DNA of 55,802 bases, from the NCBI GenBank assembly GCA_018064685.1, contig JAGHUS010000187.1, positions 1 through 55,802 of the forward strand. The letters run 5' to 3'. The stretch is from Bacteroidales bacterium (GTDB taxonomy: Bacteria; Bacteroidota; Bacteroidia; Bacteroidales; Bacteroidaceae). Of the stretch, positions 46,058 through 55,138 are shown piece after piece. The notes under the pieces were generated by a model that was not told where the DNA came from, ran no database searches, and saw only the letters and a list, made by a program, of their open reading frames with translations. The position numbers were made by a program, and so were the translations under genes. Each line of letters starts with the position of its first letter. The first letter of the stretch is position 1.

Positions 46058-47218
46058 ATGAGACTAACAATTGACGATGTAAGAAGTCGCTTCATCAAGC
46101 ACTTCGATGGTACAACAGGTAACGTTTACGCTTCACCCGGCCGTATTAACCTGATTGGTGAGCACACCGACTATAACAATGGTTTTGTATTCCCCGGTGC
46201 TGTAACACAGGGTATGATTGCCGAGATTAAGCCCAATGGCACTCGCAACGTAAACGCCTACTCTATCGACCTGAAGGACAAGGTTACCTTCTCGCTCGAC
46301 GATCCCAAGGGCCCCTCGGCTAGCTGGGCTCGCTACATCTTCGGTGTATGCCGCGAGATGATGGAACTGGGTGTACCCGTTGAAGGCTTCAACACCGCTT
46401 TTGCTGGTGATGTACCCCTCGGTGCTGGTATGTCTTCATCTGCTGCTCTCGAGAGCTGCTTCGCCTACGCTTTGAACGACCTGTGGGGCGAGAACAAGAT
46501 CGAGAAGATGGAGTTGGCACGTGTAGGTCAGCGCACCGAGCACAAGTACGTAGGTTGCAACTGTGGTATCATGGACCAGTTTGCCAGCGTACATGGCAAG
46601 GCTGGTAGCCTGATGCGTCTGGACTGCCGCAGCGGCGAGTTCGAGTACTTCCCCTGGAATCCTCAGGGCTACAAGCTCGTGTTGGTTAACAGCTGCGTTA
46701 AGCACACCCTGGCTGGTTCTCCCTACAACGATCGCCGTCTGAGCTGCGAGCGCGTAGCTGCTGTCATCGCTAAGCATCATGCTGAGGTTGAGACACTTCG
46801 CGACGCTAACTACGAGATGCTCGAGGAGGTTAAGCCCGAGGTTAGCGAAGAGGACTACAAGCGTGCTAAGTATGTCATCGGTGAGGTTGATCGCGTGCTG
46901 AAGGTGTGCGACGCTCTCGAGGCTGGTGACTACGAGACCGTTGGTAAGATGATGTACGAGACCCACTACGGTCTGAGCAAGGAGTACGAGGTATCTTGCG
47001 AGGAGCTCGACTTCCTGAACGACATTGCCAAGGAAGAGGGCGTGACAGGTTCACGCATCATGGGTGGCGGCTTCGGCGGCTGCACCATCAACCTGGTTGC
47101 CGACGAGCTGTACGAGAACTTCGTGACCGTTGTCAAGAAGAAGTTCGCAGAGAAGTATGGCAAGGAGCCCATCATCATCGATGTTGTAATCGGCGACGGC
47201 TCACGCAAGCTCTGCTAA
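46058..47218 (+). CDS. galK: galactokinase
   Basis: GalK phosphorylates alpha-D-galactose to galactose 1-phosphate, the first Leloir step. The 386-residue protein is a GHMP kinase with all signatures: the galactokinase motif GRINLIGEHTDYNNGFVFP (about 28-46), the ATP-binding PLGAGMSSSAALE (about 121-133), CGIMDQFASVHG with the catalytic Asp region, and the closing GSRIMGGGFGGCTINLV (about 333-349). galT and galE are not in the window. It lies downstream of galM and the MFS carrier and upstream of a long hairpin. Confidence 0.97.
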   Translation: MRLTIDDVRSRFIKHFDGTTGNVYASPGRINLIGEHTDYNNGFVFPGAVTQGMIAEIKPNGTRNVNAYSIDLKDKVTFSLDDPKGPSASWARYIFGVCREMMELGVPVEGFNTAFAGDVPLGAGMSSSAALESCFAYALNDLWGENKIEKMELARVGQRTEHKYVGCNCGIMDQFASVHGKAGSLMRLDCRSGEFEYFPWNPQGYKLVLVNSCVKHTLAGSPYNDRRLSCERVAAVIAKHHAEVETLRDANYEMLEEVKPEVSEEDYKRAKYVIGEVDRVLKVCDALEAGDYETVGKMMYETHYGLSKEYEVSCEELDFLNDIAKEEGVTGSRIMGGGFGGCTINLVADELYENFVTVVKKKFAEKYGKEPIIIDVVIGDGSRKLC

Positions 47219-47240
47219 TAGCAAATAACAAAAGAAAGAG

Positions 47241-47322
47241 GTTAAAGGAGTTGAGGCAGTTAGGGTAAGAGTCACACATTATATATAATATATAAGGTAT
47301 GACACTGCCCAACTCCTTTAAC
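47241..47322 (+). other. long hairpin between galK and the lipoprotein mutarotase
   Basis: GTTAAAGGAGTTGAGGCAGT (47241-47260) pairs with ACTGCCCAACTCCTTTAAC (47304-47322) with a single bulged base, around a 43-base AT-rich loop. It may limit read-through from the gal genes or protect RNA ends. Confidence 0.85.
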
Positions 47323-47438
47323 TCTTAAGCCGTTTAAACTAAACTATAATGTCCAGAGCACTGGAAGTGAACAGAGGGCACCATTAGGAGATGCCAATAC
47401 TGAAACGACAGAAAGCGGGACATAAAAAAGAAATTAAC

Positions 47439-48626
47439 ATGAATAAGAAAATCAAAAGTGCTTTGTTCGTAGCATGTGCAGCTGTCATCGCAGCATGCTC
47501 GACAAGCAACGAGATGGGCGGCGTGACAAAGTCTGGCCTCAACGTGGCTGACTTCGACACTGTATACAACGACCCCATCCTGGGCGAGAAGCCTGTCAAG
47601 CTCTATACCCTTACCAACAAGAACGGTATGGAGGTATGCGTTACTAACTTTGGCGGACGTATCGTCAGCGTGATGGTTCCCGACAAGGACGGCAACATGA
47701 CCGACGTGGTATTGGGCTACCCCACCGCACAGGACTACTTCCCCGTAAATCACGAGAGCGACTTCGGTGCATCTATCGGTCGCTATGCCAACCGTATCAA
47801 CAAGGGTCAGTTCGTGCTGAATGGCGACACCATCCAGCTGAACACCAACAACTACGGCCACATGCTTCACGGCTACGACCGTATGTGGCAGTACGTGCCC
47901 TACGATGCTGAGCAGCCCGACAGCAGCACTGTCATTCTGAAGCTCACTTCAAAGGACGGCGAGGGTAACTTCCCCGGCACCGTAAACGTGCAGGTTACCA
48001 TGAAGGTTACCGATGACAATGCCATCGACATCACCTACACCGGTACCACCGATGCTCCCACCATCCTGAACATGACCAACCACAGCTACTTCAACCTGGG
48101 TGGCGATCCCAGCAAGGACATCACCGACCACATGGTTCAGATCAATGCAGACAACTACACTCCCACCGACTCTACCTACATGACAACCGGTGAGATTGCT
48201 GCTGTCGAGGGTACATGCTTCGACCTGCGCAAGGCCATTGCCGTAGGTACACACTTCGCCGATCCTCTCTTGGCAGGCGACGGTGTTGAGGGTCACAACG
48301 GTTACGACCACAACTGGGTGCTGAACACCTACAAGGATGGCAAGGGCGATGACACTCAGGTTTGTGCCACCGTATGGAGCCCCGTAACAGGCATTCAGCT
48401 TGATGTATACACCAACGAGCCCGGTATCCAGTTCTACACTGGCAACTTCCAGGACGGCACCGTTGTAGGTAAGAACGGTAAGACTTATCCCAAGAGCGCT
48501 GCATTGTGCCTTGAGACACAGAAGTACCCCAACGCTCCCAACAACCCCACATGGCCCAGCTGCCAGCTGAACCCCGGAGAGACCTACAATAGCCATTGTA
48601 TCTTCAAGTTTTCTATTCACAAGTAA
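47439..48626 (+). CDS. aldose 1-epimerase lipoprotein (AraM/GalM-like)
   Basis: This mutarotase is anchored outside the cytoplasmic membrane. I chose the ATG at 47439 (MNKKIKSALFVACAAVIAAC): it gives a signal peptide with lipobox IAAC, while the reading from 47391 adds 16 unlikely residues. The remaining 375 residues follow the GalM fold: CVTNFGGRIVSVMVPDKDG, IGRYANRINKGQF, the catalytic His in NMTNHSYFNLGG, and LETQKYPNAPNNP near the catalytic Glu. It lies 26 bases before the SSS symporter, which suggests it prepares the anomer that the symporter takes up. In B. thetaiotaomicron the arabinose locus has a comparable epimerase-symporter pair (remembered, not checked). Confidence 0.92.
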   Translation: MNKKIKSALFVACAAVIAACSTSNEMGGVTKSGLNVADFDTVYNDPILGEKPVKLYTLTNKNGMEVCVTNFGGRIVSVMVPDKDGNMTDVVLGYPTAQDYFPVNHESDFGASIGRYANRINKGQFVLNGDTIQLNTNNYGHMLHGYDRMWQYVPYDAEQPDSSTVILKLTSKDGEGNFPGTVNVQVTMKVTDDNAIDITYTGTTDAPTILNMTNHSYFNLGGDPSKDITDHMVQINADNYTPTDSTYMTTGEIAAVEGTCFDLRKAIAVGTHFADPLLAGDGVEGHNGYDHNWVLNTYKDGKGDDTQVCATVWSPVTGIQLDVYTNEPGIQFYTGNFQDGTVVGKNGKTYPKSAALCLETQKYPNAPNNPTWPSCQLNPGETYNSHCIFKFSIHK

Positions 48627-48652
48627 CCAAAACTAAAAAGTATTAGATAATC

Positions 48653-50593
48653 ATGAATTTTACAGAAGCTATTGCACAGTCTGGTTTTCAAACCATTGAC
48701 TTCATCATTCTCGTCGTATATCTATGCCTTTTGGTCGGCCTGGGTATGTTCCTGAGCCGCTCAAAGGATGGCGAAGAGAAGAGTGCCACCGATTACTTCC
48801 TTGCAGGTAACACCCTGACATGGTGGGCTGTCGGTGCATCATTGATTGCTGCCAACATTTCGGCAGAGCAGTTTATCGGTATGTCAGGTACCGGTTTCAA
48901 GGACGGTATCGCTATTGCAGCATACGAGGTTATGGCTGCCGTTACCCTTATCGTTATCGGTAAGTTCCTCCTCCCCATCATGATCAAGCGTAAGATCTTC
49001 ACCATCCCCCAGTTCCTCCGCGAGCGCTACAACGATGGTGTAGGTTTGGCTTTCTCTGTACTGTGGCTGTTCCTCTACGTATTCGTTAACCTGACCTCAG
49101 TAGCATGGCTCGGTGCTTTGGCTATCGAGCAGATTCTGGGTCTGAACGGCGTCATGGTATCAGTATTCGGCATGGAGATTTCTATGCGTATGATCATCAT
49201 CATCGCTCTGTTCCTCATCGCTGGTATCTACTCTATCTACGGTGGTCTGGCTTCAGTGGCATGGACCGACGTTATGCAGGTTGTCTTCCTCGTAGGTGGT
49301 GGTTTGATCACTGCTTATGTAGCTCTCGACACCATCGGCGACGCTATGGGCAAGGACTTCTTCGGTTCACTGGGTCAGATCTTCAACGAGATGACGACGG
49401 GCGACCATGTCAACGATACTCACTTCCACCTCGTTATCCGCGAGTCTGCCAGCCAGGAGGCATTCAACAATGTTCCCGGTATCGCAGCTATCGTGGGTGG
49501 TGTATGGCTTACCAACTTGGGTTACTGGGGTTTCAACCAGTACATCATCCAGAAGGGTCTGGCTGCCAAGAACATCGACGAGGCAAAGAAGGGTCTTGTA
49601 TTCGCTGGTTTCCTGAAGATTTTGATCCCCTTCATCGTGGTTCTTCCCGGTATCTGCGCATTCTACATCTTCAAGATGCACCCCGAGTACATCGAGCAGT
49701 TGCAGCTGAAGGGTGCTATCGAGCGTTCTGACGACGCTTATCCCTGGTTGATCCGTAACTTCACTCCCACCGGTATCAAGGGTCTGTCATTCGCCGCTCT
49801 TACCGCAGCCATCATCTCTTCTCTGGCTTCTATGTTCAACAGTACTTCTACCCTCTTCACAATGGATATCTACAAGAAGTACATCAACCCCAATGCTACC
49901 GACAAGAAGTTGGTGAACGTAGGTCGTCTCACCGCTGTGGCAGCTCTTCTCATCGCTGCTGTCGCTGTTAAGCCTCTGTTGGGTGGTCTCGACCAGGCAT
50001 TCCAGTACATCCAGGAGTACTCAGGCTTCATCTATCCCGGTATCATCACCGTGTTCGGTCTGGGTCTGCTGTGGAAGCGTGCTTCTTCTAGAGCTGCTGT
50101 TTGGACTGCTATCATCACCATTCCTCTCGGTGTATTGTTCAAGATCTTCCTGCCCGATGTAGCATTCCAGTTCCGTGCTGGCTACATCTTCATCATCGTT
50201 GTCACCTTCTTCATCTTGGTTTCACTTATCGACAACAAGTTCGACAAGTGCGAGAAGCCCTCAAGCGAGGATCAGAAGGCAATGAAGAAGTGGGGTATGA
50301 TAATGGGTACATGTGGTGCTCTTATGATTGTGGCTGCCATCATCGTTGTATTGTTGGGCAATTCAACCGAATGGTCGGCATATCTCAACGACATAGGCTT
50401 CCAGGCATTCATCTTCTTCGGTGTATTGGTAGGCTGCAACGCAGTATGGCTGTACAGCAATGCCAACAGCGAGAAGCAGGACAAGAAGGCTCTGCCCATC
50501 GACCTCGGTTTGTTCTCAACAACCCGTGGCTACACCTACGGTACCATCGGCATCTGCCTCACTACCCTGGTGCTCTACATCCTGCTCTGGTAA
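48653..50593 (+). CDS. sodium/sugar symporter (SSS family, SGLT-like)
   Basis: This 646-residue inner-membrane symporter has about fourteen helices and a LeuT-like fold. It has the SSS features: IDFIILVVYLCLLVGLGMFL start, DYFLAGNTLTWWAVGASLIA with the sodium-site region, AEQFIGMSGTGF, GIYSIYGGLASVAWTDVMQ, and later AALTAAIISSLASMFNSTST, which carries the conserved helix-8 Ser/Thr sodium ligands. Between the lipoprotein mutarotase and araD, it most likely carries L-arabinose or galactose (vSGLT carries galactose). A hairpin follows the stop. Confidence 0.93.
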   Translation: MNFTEAIAQSGFQTIDFIILVVYLCLLVGLGMFLSRSKDGEEKSATDYFLAGNTLTWWAVGASLIAANISAEQFIGMSGTGFKDGIAIAAYEVMAAVTLIVIGKFLLPIMIKRKIFTIPQFLRERYNDGVGLAFSVLWLFLYVFVNLTSVAWLGALAIEQILGLNGVMVSVFGMEISMRMIIIIALFLIAGIYSIYGGLASVAWTDVMQVVFLVGGGLITAYVALDTIGDAMGKDFFGSLGQIFNEMTTGDHVNDTHFHLVIRESASQEAFNNVPGIAAIVGGVWLTNLGYWGFNQYIIQKGLAAKNIDEAKKGLVFAGFLKILIPFIVVLPGICAFYIFKMHPEYIEQLQLKGAIERSDDAYPWLIRNFTPTGIKGLSFAALTAAIISSLASMFNSTSTLFTMDIYKKYINPNATDKKLVNVGRLTAVAALLIAAVAVKPLLGGLDQAFQYIQEYSGFIYPGIITVFGLGLLWKRASSRAAVWTAIITIPLGVLFKIFLPDVAFQFRAGYIFIIVVTFFILVSLIDNKFDKCEKPSSEDQKAMKKWGMIMGTCGALMIVAAIIVVLLGNSTEWSAYLNDIGFQAFIFFGVLVGCNAVWLYSNANSEKQDKKALPIDLGLFSTTRGYTYGTIGICLTTLVLYILLW

Positions 50594-50607
50594 TAACAAT
50601 ATAATAA

Positions 50608-50641
50608 GGTATGGGGAACTAAAAAGCCCCATACCATTTTA
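50608..50641 (+). terminator. hairpin between the symporter and araD
   Basis: GGTATGGGG (50608-50616) pairs perfectly with CCCCATACC (50627-50635), then ATTTTAT. It is a weak terminator or attenuator within the run. Confidence 0.8.
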
Positions 50642-50672
50642 TACTTTTCGTTAATAATCAAACTTAAATTCA

Positions 50673-51383
50673 ATGTTAGAAGAACTCAAAGAAAAAGTCT
50701 TTAAGGCTAACCTCGACTTGGTAAAGCAAGGCTTGGTAATATTCACTTGGGGTAACGTAAGCGGTATCGACCGCGAAAAGGGTCTCGTTGTCATCAAGCC
50801 CAGCGGCGTTGACTACGACAACATGAAGGCCAGCGACATGGTTGTTGTTGACCTCAACACCGGTAAGGTTGTCGAAGGCGACCTCAACCCCTCAAGCGAC
50901 ACCCCCACCCACCTCGTGCTCTATAAGGCATTCCCCAACATCCAGGGCGTTGTCCACACACACTCTACCTATGCCACTGCATTTGCACAGGCTGGTCAGG
51001 ACATCCCCAACATAGGCACCACTCATGCTGACTACTTCTACAAGGCCATTCCCTGCACTCGCGACATGACCAAGGAGGAGGTAGAAGGCGAATACGAGCT
51101 GGAGACCGGCAACGTCATCGTTGACGAGATTTTGAATATCCGCAAGATCAACCCCGACCACACTCCCGCCGTTCTGGTCAAGAACCACGGACCCTTCAGC
51201 TGGGGTACATCTCCCGACAATGCTGTATACAACGCAAAGGTCATGGAGCAGGTTGCTAAGATGGCATTCGTCAGCTTCAGCGTCAATCCTCTCACCACCA
51301 TGAATCCTCTGCTCGTTGAGAAGCATTATAACCGCAAGCATGGTCCCAATGCTTACTACGGACAAAAGGGACAGAAACACTAA
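50673..51383 (+). CDS. araD: L-ribulose-5-phosphate 4-epimerase
   Basis: AraD turns L-ribulose 5-phosphate into D-xylulose 5-phosphate, the exit of the arabinose route into the pentose phosphate pathway. The 236 residues form a class II aldolase fold. [20 protein letters not shown] binds the phosphate, [15 protein letters not shown] holds two zinc His ligands, [16 protein letters not shown] follows, and a third His lies in [12 protein letters not shown]. The Tyr-rich C-terminus ([15 protein letters not shown]) fits the family. araA follows after 131 bases of AT-rich repeats. In many Bacteroides loci a Nudix-type regulator araR lies near this position; none is seen here. Confidence 0.96.
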   Translation: MLEELKEKVFKANLDLVKQGLVIFTWGNVSGIDREKGLVVIKPSGVDYDNMKASDMVVVDLNTGKVVEGDLNPSSDTPTHLVLYKAFPNIQGVVHTHSTYATAFAQAGQDIPNIGTTHADYFYKAIPCTRDMTKEEVEGEYELETGNVIVDEILNIRKINPDHTPAVLVKNHGPFSWGTSPDNAVYNAKVMEQVAKMAFVSFSVNPLTTMNPLLVEKHYNRKHGPNAYYGQKGQKH

Positions 51384-51388
51384 AGTGT

Positions 51389-51480
51389 ATAATTGAAAAT
51401 TGAAAATTGAAAATTTAATAATTGACAGTTGATAATTGAAAATTGAAAATTTACGGTTGACAATTGACAATTAAGAATTT
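51389..51480. repeat. 7-bp AT-rich repeats between araD and araA
   Basis: AATTGAA units (three in a row from 51391) are followed by AATTGACAGTTGATAATTG-like and TTGACAATTGACAATT runs. They share the TTGACAA/TTGATAA units with 40619-40656. No coding frame. Confidence 0.85.
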
Positions 51481-51514
51481 AAATTGAAAACTAATAATTA
51501 AATCATAAAAAACA

Positions 51515-53047
51515 ATGTTTGAGAATTTGGAAGTATGGTGGCTTTCGGGCACCCAGCTGTTATATGGAGAGCAAGTATTAGGCCAGGTAGACGCACACTC
51601 TAACGAGATGATTGCCGGCATCAACGCTAGTGGCAATGTTCCCGTTAAGATCGTTTACAAAGGCACCGTTAAGTCTTCTGAGGAGGCTGAGAAGCTGATG
51701 AAGGAGGCTACCGCATGCGACAAGTGCGTGGGTGTTATCACATGGATGCACACCTTCTCACCCGCTAAGATGTGGATCAAGGGTCTGCAGGCATTGCAGA
51801 AGCCTATGCTGCATTTCCACACTCAGTTCAACGCTGAGATACCCTGGAAGGAGATCGATATGGACTTCATGAACCTGAACCAGTCTGCTCACGGCGATAT
51901 AGAGTTTGGTCACGCTTGCACCCGTATGCGTGTTCCCCGTAAGGTGGTTGTAGGTTACTGGAAGAGCGAAGAGGCTCAGAAGCAGATTGGCGTTTGGGCT
52001 CGCGTAGCTGCTGGTGTGGCTGACGCTCACAACACCCGTTGCTTGATGTTCGGTATGAACATGAACAATGTATCAGTTACCGATGGCGACCGCGTTGAGT
52101 TCGAGCAGCGTCTGGGCTACCATGTTGACTACTACCCCGTTTCTTCTTTGATGGACTACTGGAAGAAGGTTACCGATGCTGAAGCAGATGCTTTGGTTGA
52201 GGAGTACAAGAAGGAGTACACCATCAAGATTGACGAGAGCGGTGAGGAGATCTACTGGGAGAAGGTTAAGAACGCAGCTAAGGCTGAGATTGCTATCCGT
52301 CGCGTATTGAAGGACGAGGGCGCTACCGCTTTCACCACCAACTTCGACGACCTGGGTGACGCAGACATCAACGATCCCAACTTCTGTGGTTTCGACCAGA
52401 TTCCCGGTCTCGCTTCACAGCGCTTGATGGCCGAGGGTATCGGTTTCGGTGCTGAGGGCGACTGGAAGACCGCTTGCCTCTGCCGCACCATGTGGATCAT
52501 GAACCAGGGTCTTGCCAAGGGTTGCTCATTCCTCGAGGACTACACCCTTAACTTCGCTGAGAACCAGACTTCTATCCTGCAGTCACACATGTTGGAGGTA
52601 TGTCCTCTCATCGCTGTTGACAAGCCAACCCTCGAGGTTCACATGCTGGGTATTGGTATCCGCAGCCAGTTCACTGCACGTCTCGTGTTCACCTCTAAGA
52701 TCGGCTCTGGTATCAAGGCTACCGTTGTTGACCTTGGCAACCGCTTCCGCCTGATCACTCAGGAGGTAGAGTGCATCGAGCCCGAGAAGATGCCTAAGCT
52801 GCCCGTAGCTTCTGCACTCTGGGTTCCCCAGCCCACCTTCGAGATTGGTGCTGGCGCATGGATCCTCGCCGGTGGTACTCACCACAGCGCATTCTCATAC
52901 GACCTCACCGAGGAGTACTGGGATGACTTCGCTGAGATGACCGGCATCGAGTATGCAAAGATCAACAAGCAGACCACCATCCCCGGCTTCAAGCAGGATC
53001 TTCGCAACAACGAGATTTATTATATGCTGAACAAAGCACTTCGTTAA
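51515..53047 (+). CDS. araA: L-arabinose isomerase
   Basis: AraA converts L-arabinose to L-ribulose in the cytoplasm with a manganese site. The 510-residue length matches the E. coli-type enzyme. The four metal ligands are visible: Glu in GFGAEGDWKTA (about 310), Glu in SFLEDYTLNF (about 337), His in LQSHMLEVCP (about 354) and His in AGGTHHSAFS (about 453). The start MFENLEVWWLSGTQLLYGEQ is typical. GC content is high in this gene (36 of 60 in the line at 51961), unlike the four-helix-bundle gene that follows (21 of 60 in the line at 53161). That insertion separates araA from araB. Confidence 0.97.
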   Translation: MFENLEVWWLSGTQLLYGEQVLGQVDAHSNEMIAGINASGNVPVKIVYKGTVKSSEEAEKLMKEATACDKCVGVITWMHTFSPAKMWIKGLQALQKPMLHFHTQFNAEIPWKEIDMDFMNLNQSAHGDIEFGHACTRMRVPRKVVVGYWKSEEAQKQIGVWARVAAGVADAHNTRCLMFGMNMNNVSVTDGDRVEFEQRLGYHVDYYPVSSLMDYWKKVTDAEADALVEEYKKEYTIKIDESGEEIYWEKVKNAAKAEIAIRRVLKDEGATAFTTNFDDLGDADINDPNFCGFDQIPGLASQRLMAEGIGFGAEGDWKTACLCRTMWIMNQGLAKGCSFLEDYTLNFAENQTSILQSHMLEVCPLIAVDKPTLEVHMLGIGIRSQFTARLVFTSKIGSGIKATVVDLGNRFRLITQEVECIEPEKMPKLPVASALWVPQPTFEIGAGAWILAGGTHHSAFSYDLTEEYWDDFAEMTGIEYAKINKQTTIPGFKQDLRNNEIYYMLNKALR

Positions 53048-53060
53048 AAAAGTAATTAAA

Positions 53061-53519
53061 GGTAGTAAAAAAGTAGTAAAAAAGTAGTAAAAAGGACATT
53101 ACCATTAGAATGGACAACAATTTCTCGAAAATTATAGCATGGAATAAAGCTCATGAATTTGTTCTAGAGGTTTATAACAAGGCTAAAAAGTTTCCAGATT
53201 TTGAACGCTATGGTTTATGGTCTCAATTTACAAGAGCAGCTGTATCAGTAGCAGCAAATATAGCAGAAGGACATTCTAAATTAAGTAAATCAGATAAATT
53301 GCGATTTATGAATATCGCACAAGGTAGTCTTGAGGAATGCAAGTACTATATTATTTTATCACACGATTTACATTATATCACTGATGATGATTTTAAGGAT
53401 CTGTCTTATAAAGCAAATGGTGCAAGCTGGTATTTGAACTCCTATATTAAAGGGATTATCAATAATACAGGAATAAAAGACTAAACATTTGTCCCTTTTA
53501 CTACCCTTTTACTACTTTT
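53061..53519. mobile_element. candidate cassette: four-helix-bundle gene between inverted 11-bp repeat arms
   Basis: The left arm is three units of GTAGTAAAAAA (53061, 53072, 53083) and ends in GGAC at 53093-53096. The right arm (53491-53519), read on the minus strand, is two units of GTAGTAAAAGG and also ends in GGAC. The arms face each other with their GGAC ends inward around the gene at 53110-53484. Both arms lie within the intergenic space between araA and araB, and their period is 11 bases. No transposase and no clear target duplication is seen. The same repeat without a gene lies at 13518-13643. Confidence 0.6.
53110..53484 (+). CDS. four helix bundle protein (23S rRNA IVS-type)
   Basis: This 124-residue protein belongs to the four-helix-bundle family first known from intervening sequences in 23S rRNA (TIGR02436 type). 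The biochemical role is not established. Family motifs are visible: WNKAHEFVLEVYNKAKKFPD, YGLWSQFTRAAVSVAANIAEGH, IAQGSLEECKYYIILS and the C-terminal helix SWYLNSYIKGI. Four amphipathic helices are expected, with a basic surface. It is more AT-rich than araA and araB and sits between them in the same direction, so it would be co-transcribed with them. The inverted repeat arms suggest it entered as a cassette. It is related to, but clearly different from, the gene at 55231. Confidence 0.92.
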   Translation: MDNNFSKIIAWNKAHEFVLEVYNKAKKFPDFERYGLWSQFTRAAVSVAANIAEGHSKLSKSDKLRFMNIAQGSLEECKYYIILSHDLHYITDDDFKDLSYKANGASWYLNSYIKGIINNTGIKD

Positions 53520-53545
53520 AAAAACCTTTCCATACCCTTCAAATT

Positions 53546-55135
53546 ATGACTGCAAAAGAAACTATCATCGCTGGTAAGGCTGTGCTCGGTATCGAGTTCG
53601 GCTCTACCCGCATCAAGGCTGTCCTCATCGACCAAGAGAACAAGCCTATAGCACAGGGTAGTCACGAGTGGGAGAACCAGCTCGTTGACGGCCTCTGGAC
53701 CTACAGCATCGACCGCATCTGGTACGGTCTGCAGGACTGCTACGCCGACCTGCGCAAGAATGTAAACAAAGAGTATGACTGCGAGATCGAGAACCTCGCT
53801 GCCATCGGTATCAGCGCCATGATGCACGGCTATATGGCATTCGGCAAGGACGAGAAGATCCTCGTTCCCTTCCGCACCTGGCGTAACACCAACACCGGTG
53901 CTGCTGCAGCCGAGCTCTCTAAGCTCTTCAACTACAACATCCCCTTGCGTTGGTCTATCTCGCACCTCTATCAGTGCATCCTCAACGGCGACGAGCATGT
54001 GAAGGAGATCACCTACCTCACCACCCTCGCTGGTTACATCCACTGGCGTCTCACCGGCAAGAAGGTGCTGGGTGTGGGCGACGCTTCAGGTATGATTCCT
54101 GTCGATCCCGCTACCAAGACCTACGACGCTGAGATGGTGAAGAAATTCAACGAGCTCATCGCTCCCAAGGGTTACGACTGGAAGCTCGAGGACATCCTGC
54201 CCGAGAGCCTCTCAGCAGGCGAAGATGCTGGCTGCCTCACCGAGCACGGTGCTGAGCGCCTCGACATCAGCGGTCACCTGAAGCCCGGCTGTCCTATCTG
54301 TCCTCCCGAGGGTGATGCTGGCACCGGTATGGTTGCCACCAACGCTGTAAAGCAGCGCACTGGTAACGTCAGCGCTGGTACCTCTAGCTTCTCAATGATC
54401 GTTCTCGAGAAGCCCCTGTCAAAGCCTTACGAGCCCATCGACATGGTCACCACTCCCGACGGTTCACTCGTGGCTATGGTTCACTGCAACAACTGTACCT
54501 CCGACATCAACGCTTGGGTAGGACTCTTCAAGGAGTACCAGCAGCTGCTCGGCGTGCCCGTTGACATGAACGAACTCTACGGCAAGCTCTTCAACGCTGC
54601 TCTCACTGGCGATGCCGACTGCGGTGGCGTCATGGCATACAACTACATCTCTGGCGAGCCTATCACCGGTATGCAGGAAGGCCGTCCCATGGTTGTTCGC
54701 TCTGCCAACGACAAGTTCAACCTCGCCAACCTGATGCGTGCACACCTCTATGGTGCCATCGCAGTGCTGAAGATCGGTAACGACATACTCCTGAACGAGG
54801 AGAAGATCAAGATCGACCGCATCACCGGTCACGGTGGTTACTTCAAGACCGCAGGTGTAGGTCAGAGCATGCTGGCTGCAGCCCTCAACTCGCCCATCTC
54901 TGTCATGGAGACCGCAGGCGAAGGTGGTGCATGGGGTATCGCTCTCTTGGCAAGCTACCTCATCAACAAGGGTCATCGCAACCTCGCCGACTGGCTCGAG
55001 GACGTAGTCTTCGCTGGCAACACTGGCGTCTCTATCGCTCCTACTGCCGAGGACGTAGAAGGCTTCAACAAGTACATCGAGAACTACAAGGCATGTCTGC
55101 CCATCGAGGCTCAGGCCATTCAAAGCAAAGCTTGA
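53546..55135 (+). CDS. araB: L-ribulokinase (FGGY family)
   Basis: This kinase phosphorylates L-ribulose to L-ribulose 5-phosphate. The 529-residue FGGY-type kinase has the first ATP motif as GIEFGSTRIKAV, where other members have DxGT; Glu replaces Asp, a difference I believe is usual in the Bacteroidales subgroup. Other features are MMHGYMAF, FRTWRNTNTGAAAAELSK, the catalytic region GVGDASGMIPVD, GNVSAGTSSFSMIVLE and GHGGYFKTAGVGQSMLAAAL for ATP binding. Homologues are often named xylulokinase, but position beside araA and araD supports ribulokinase. It lies between the two four-helix-bundle cassettes, and its stop is three bases before the left arm of the second one. Confidence 0.93.
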   Translation: MTAKETIIAGKAVLGIEFGSTRIKAVLIDQENKPIAQGSHEWENQLVDGLWTYSIDRIWYGLQDCYADLRKNVNKEYDCEIENLAAIGISAMMHGYMAFGKDEKILVPFRTWRNTNTGAAAAELSKLFNYNIPLRWSISHLYQCILNGDEHVKEITYLTTLAGYIHWRLTGKKVLGVGDASGMIPVDPATKTYDAEMVKKFNELIAPKGYDWKLEDILPESLSAGEDAGCLTEHGAERLDISGHLKPGCPICPPEGDAGTGMVATNAVKQRTGNVSAGTSSFSMIVLEKPLSKPYEPIDMVTTPDGSLVAMVHCNNCTSDINAWVGLFKEYQQLLGVPVDMNELYGKLFNAALTGDADCGGVMAYNYISGEPITGMQEGRPMVVRSANDKFNLANLMRAHLYGAIAVLKIGNDILLNEEKIKIDRITGHGGYFKTAGVGQSMLAAALNSPISVMETAGEGGAWGIALLASYLINKGHRNLADWLEDVVFAGNTGVSIAPTAEDVEGFNKYIENYKACLPIEAQAIQSKA

Positions 55136-55138
55136 ATG

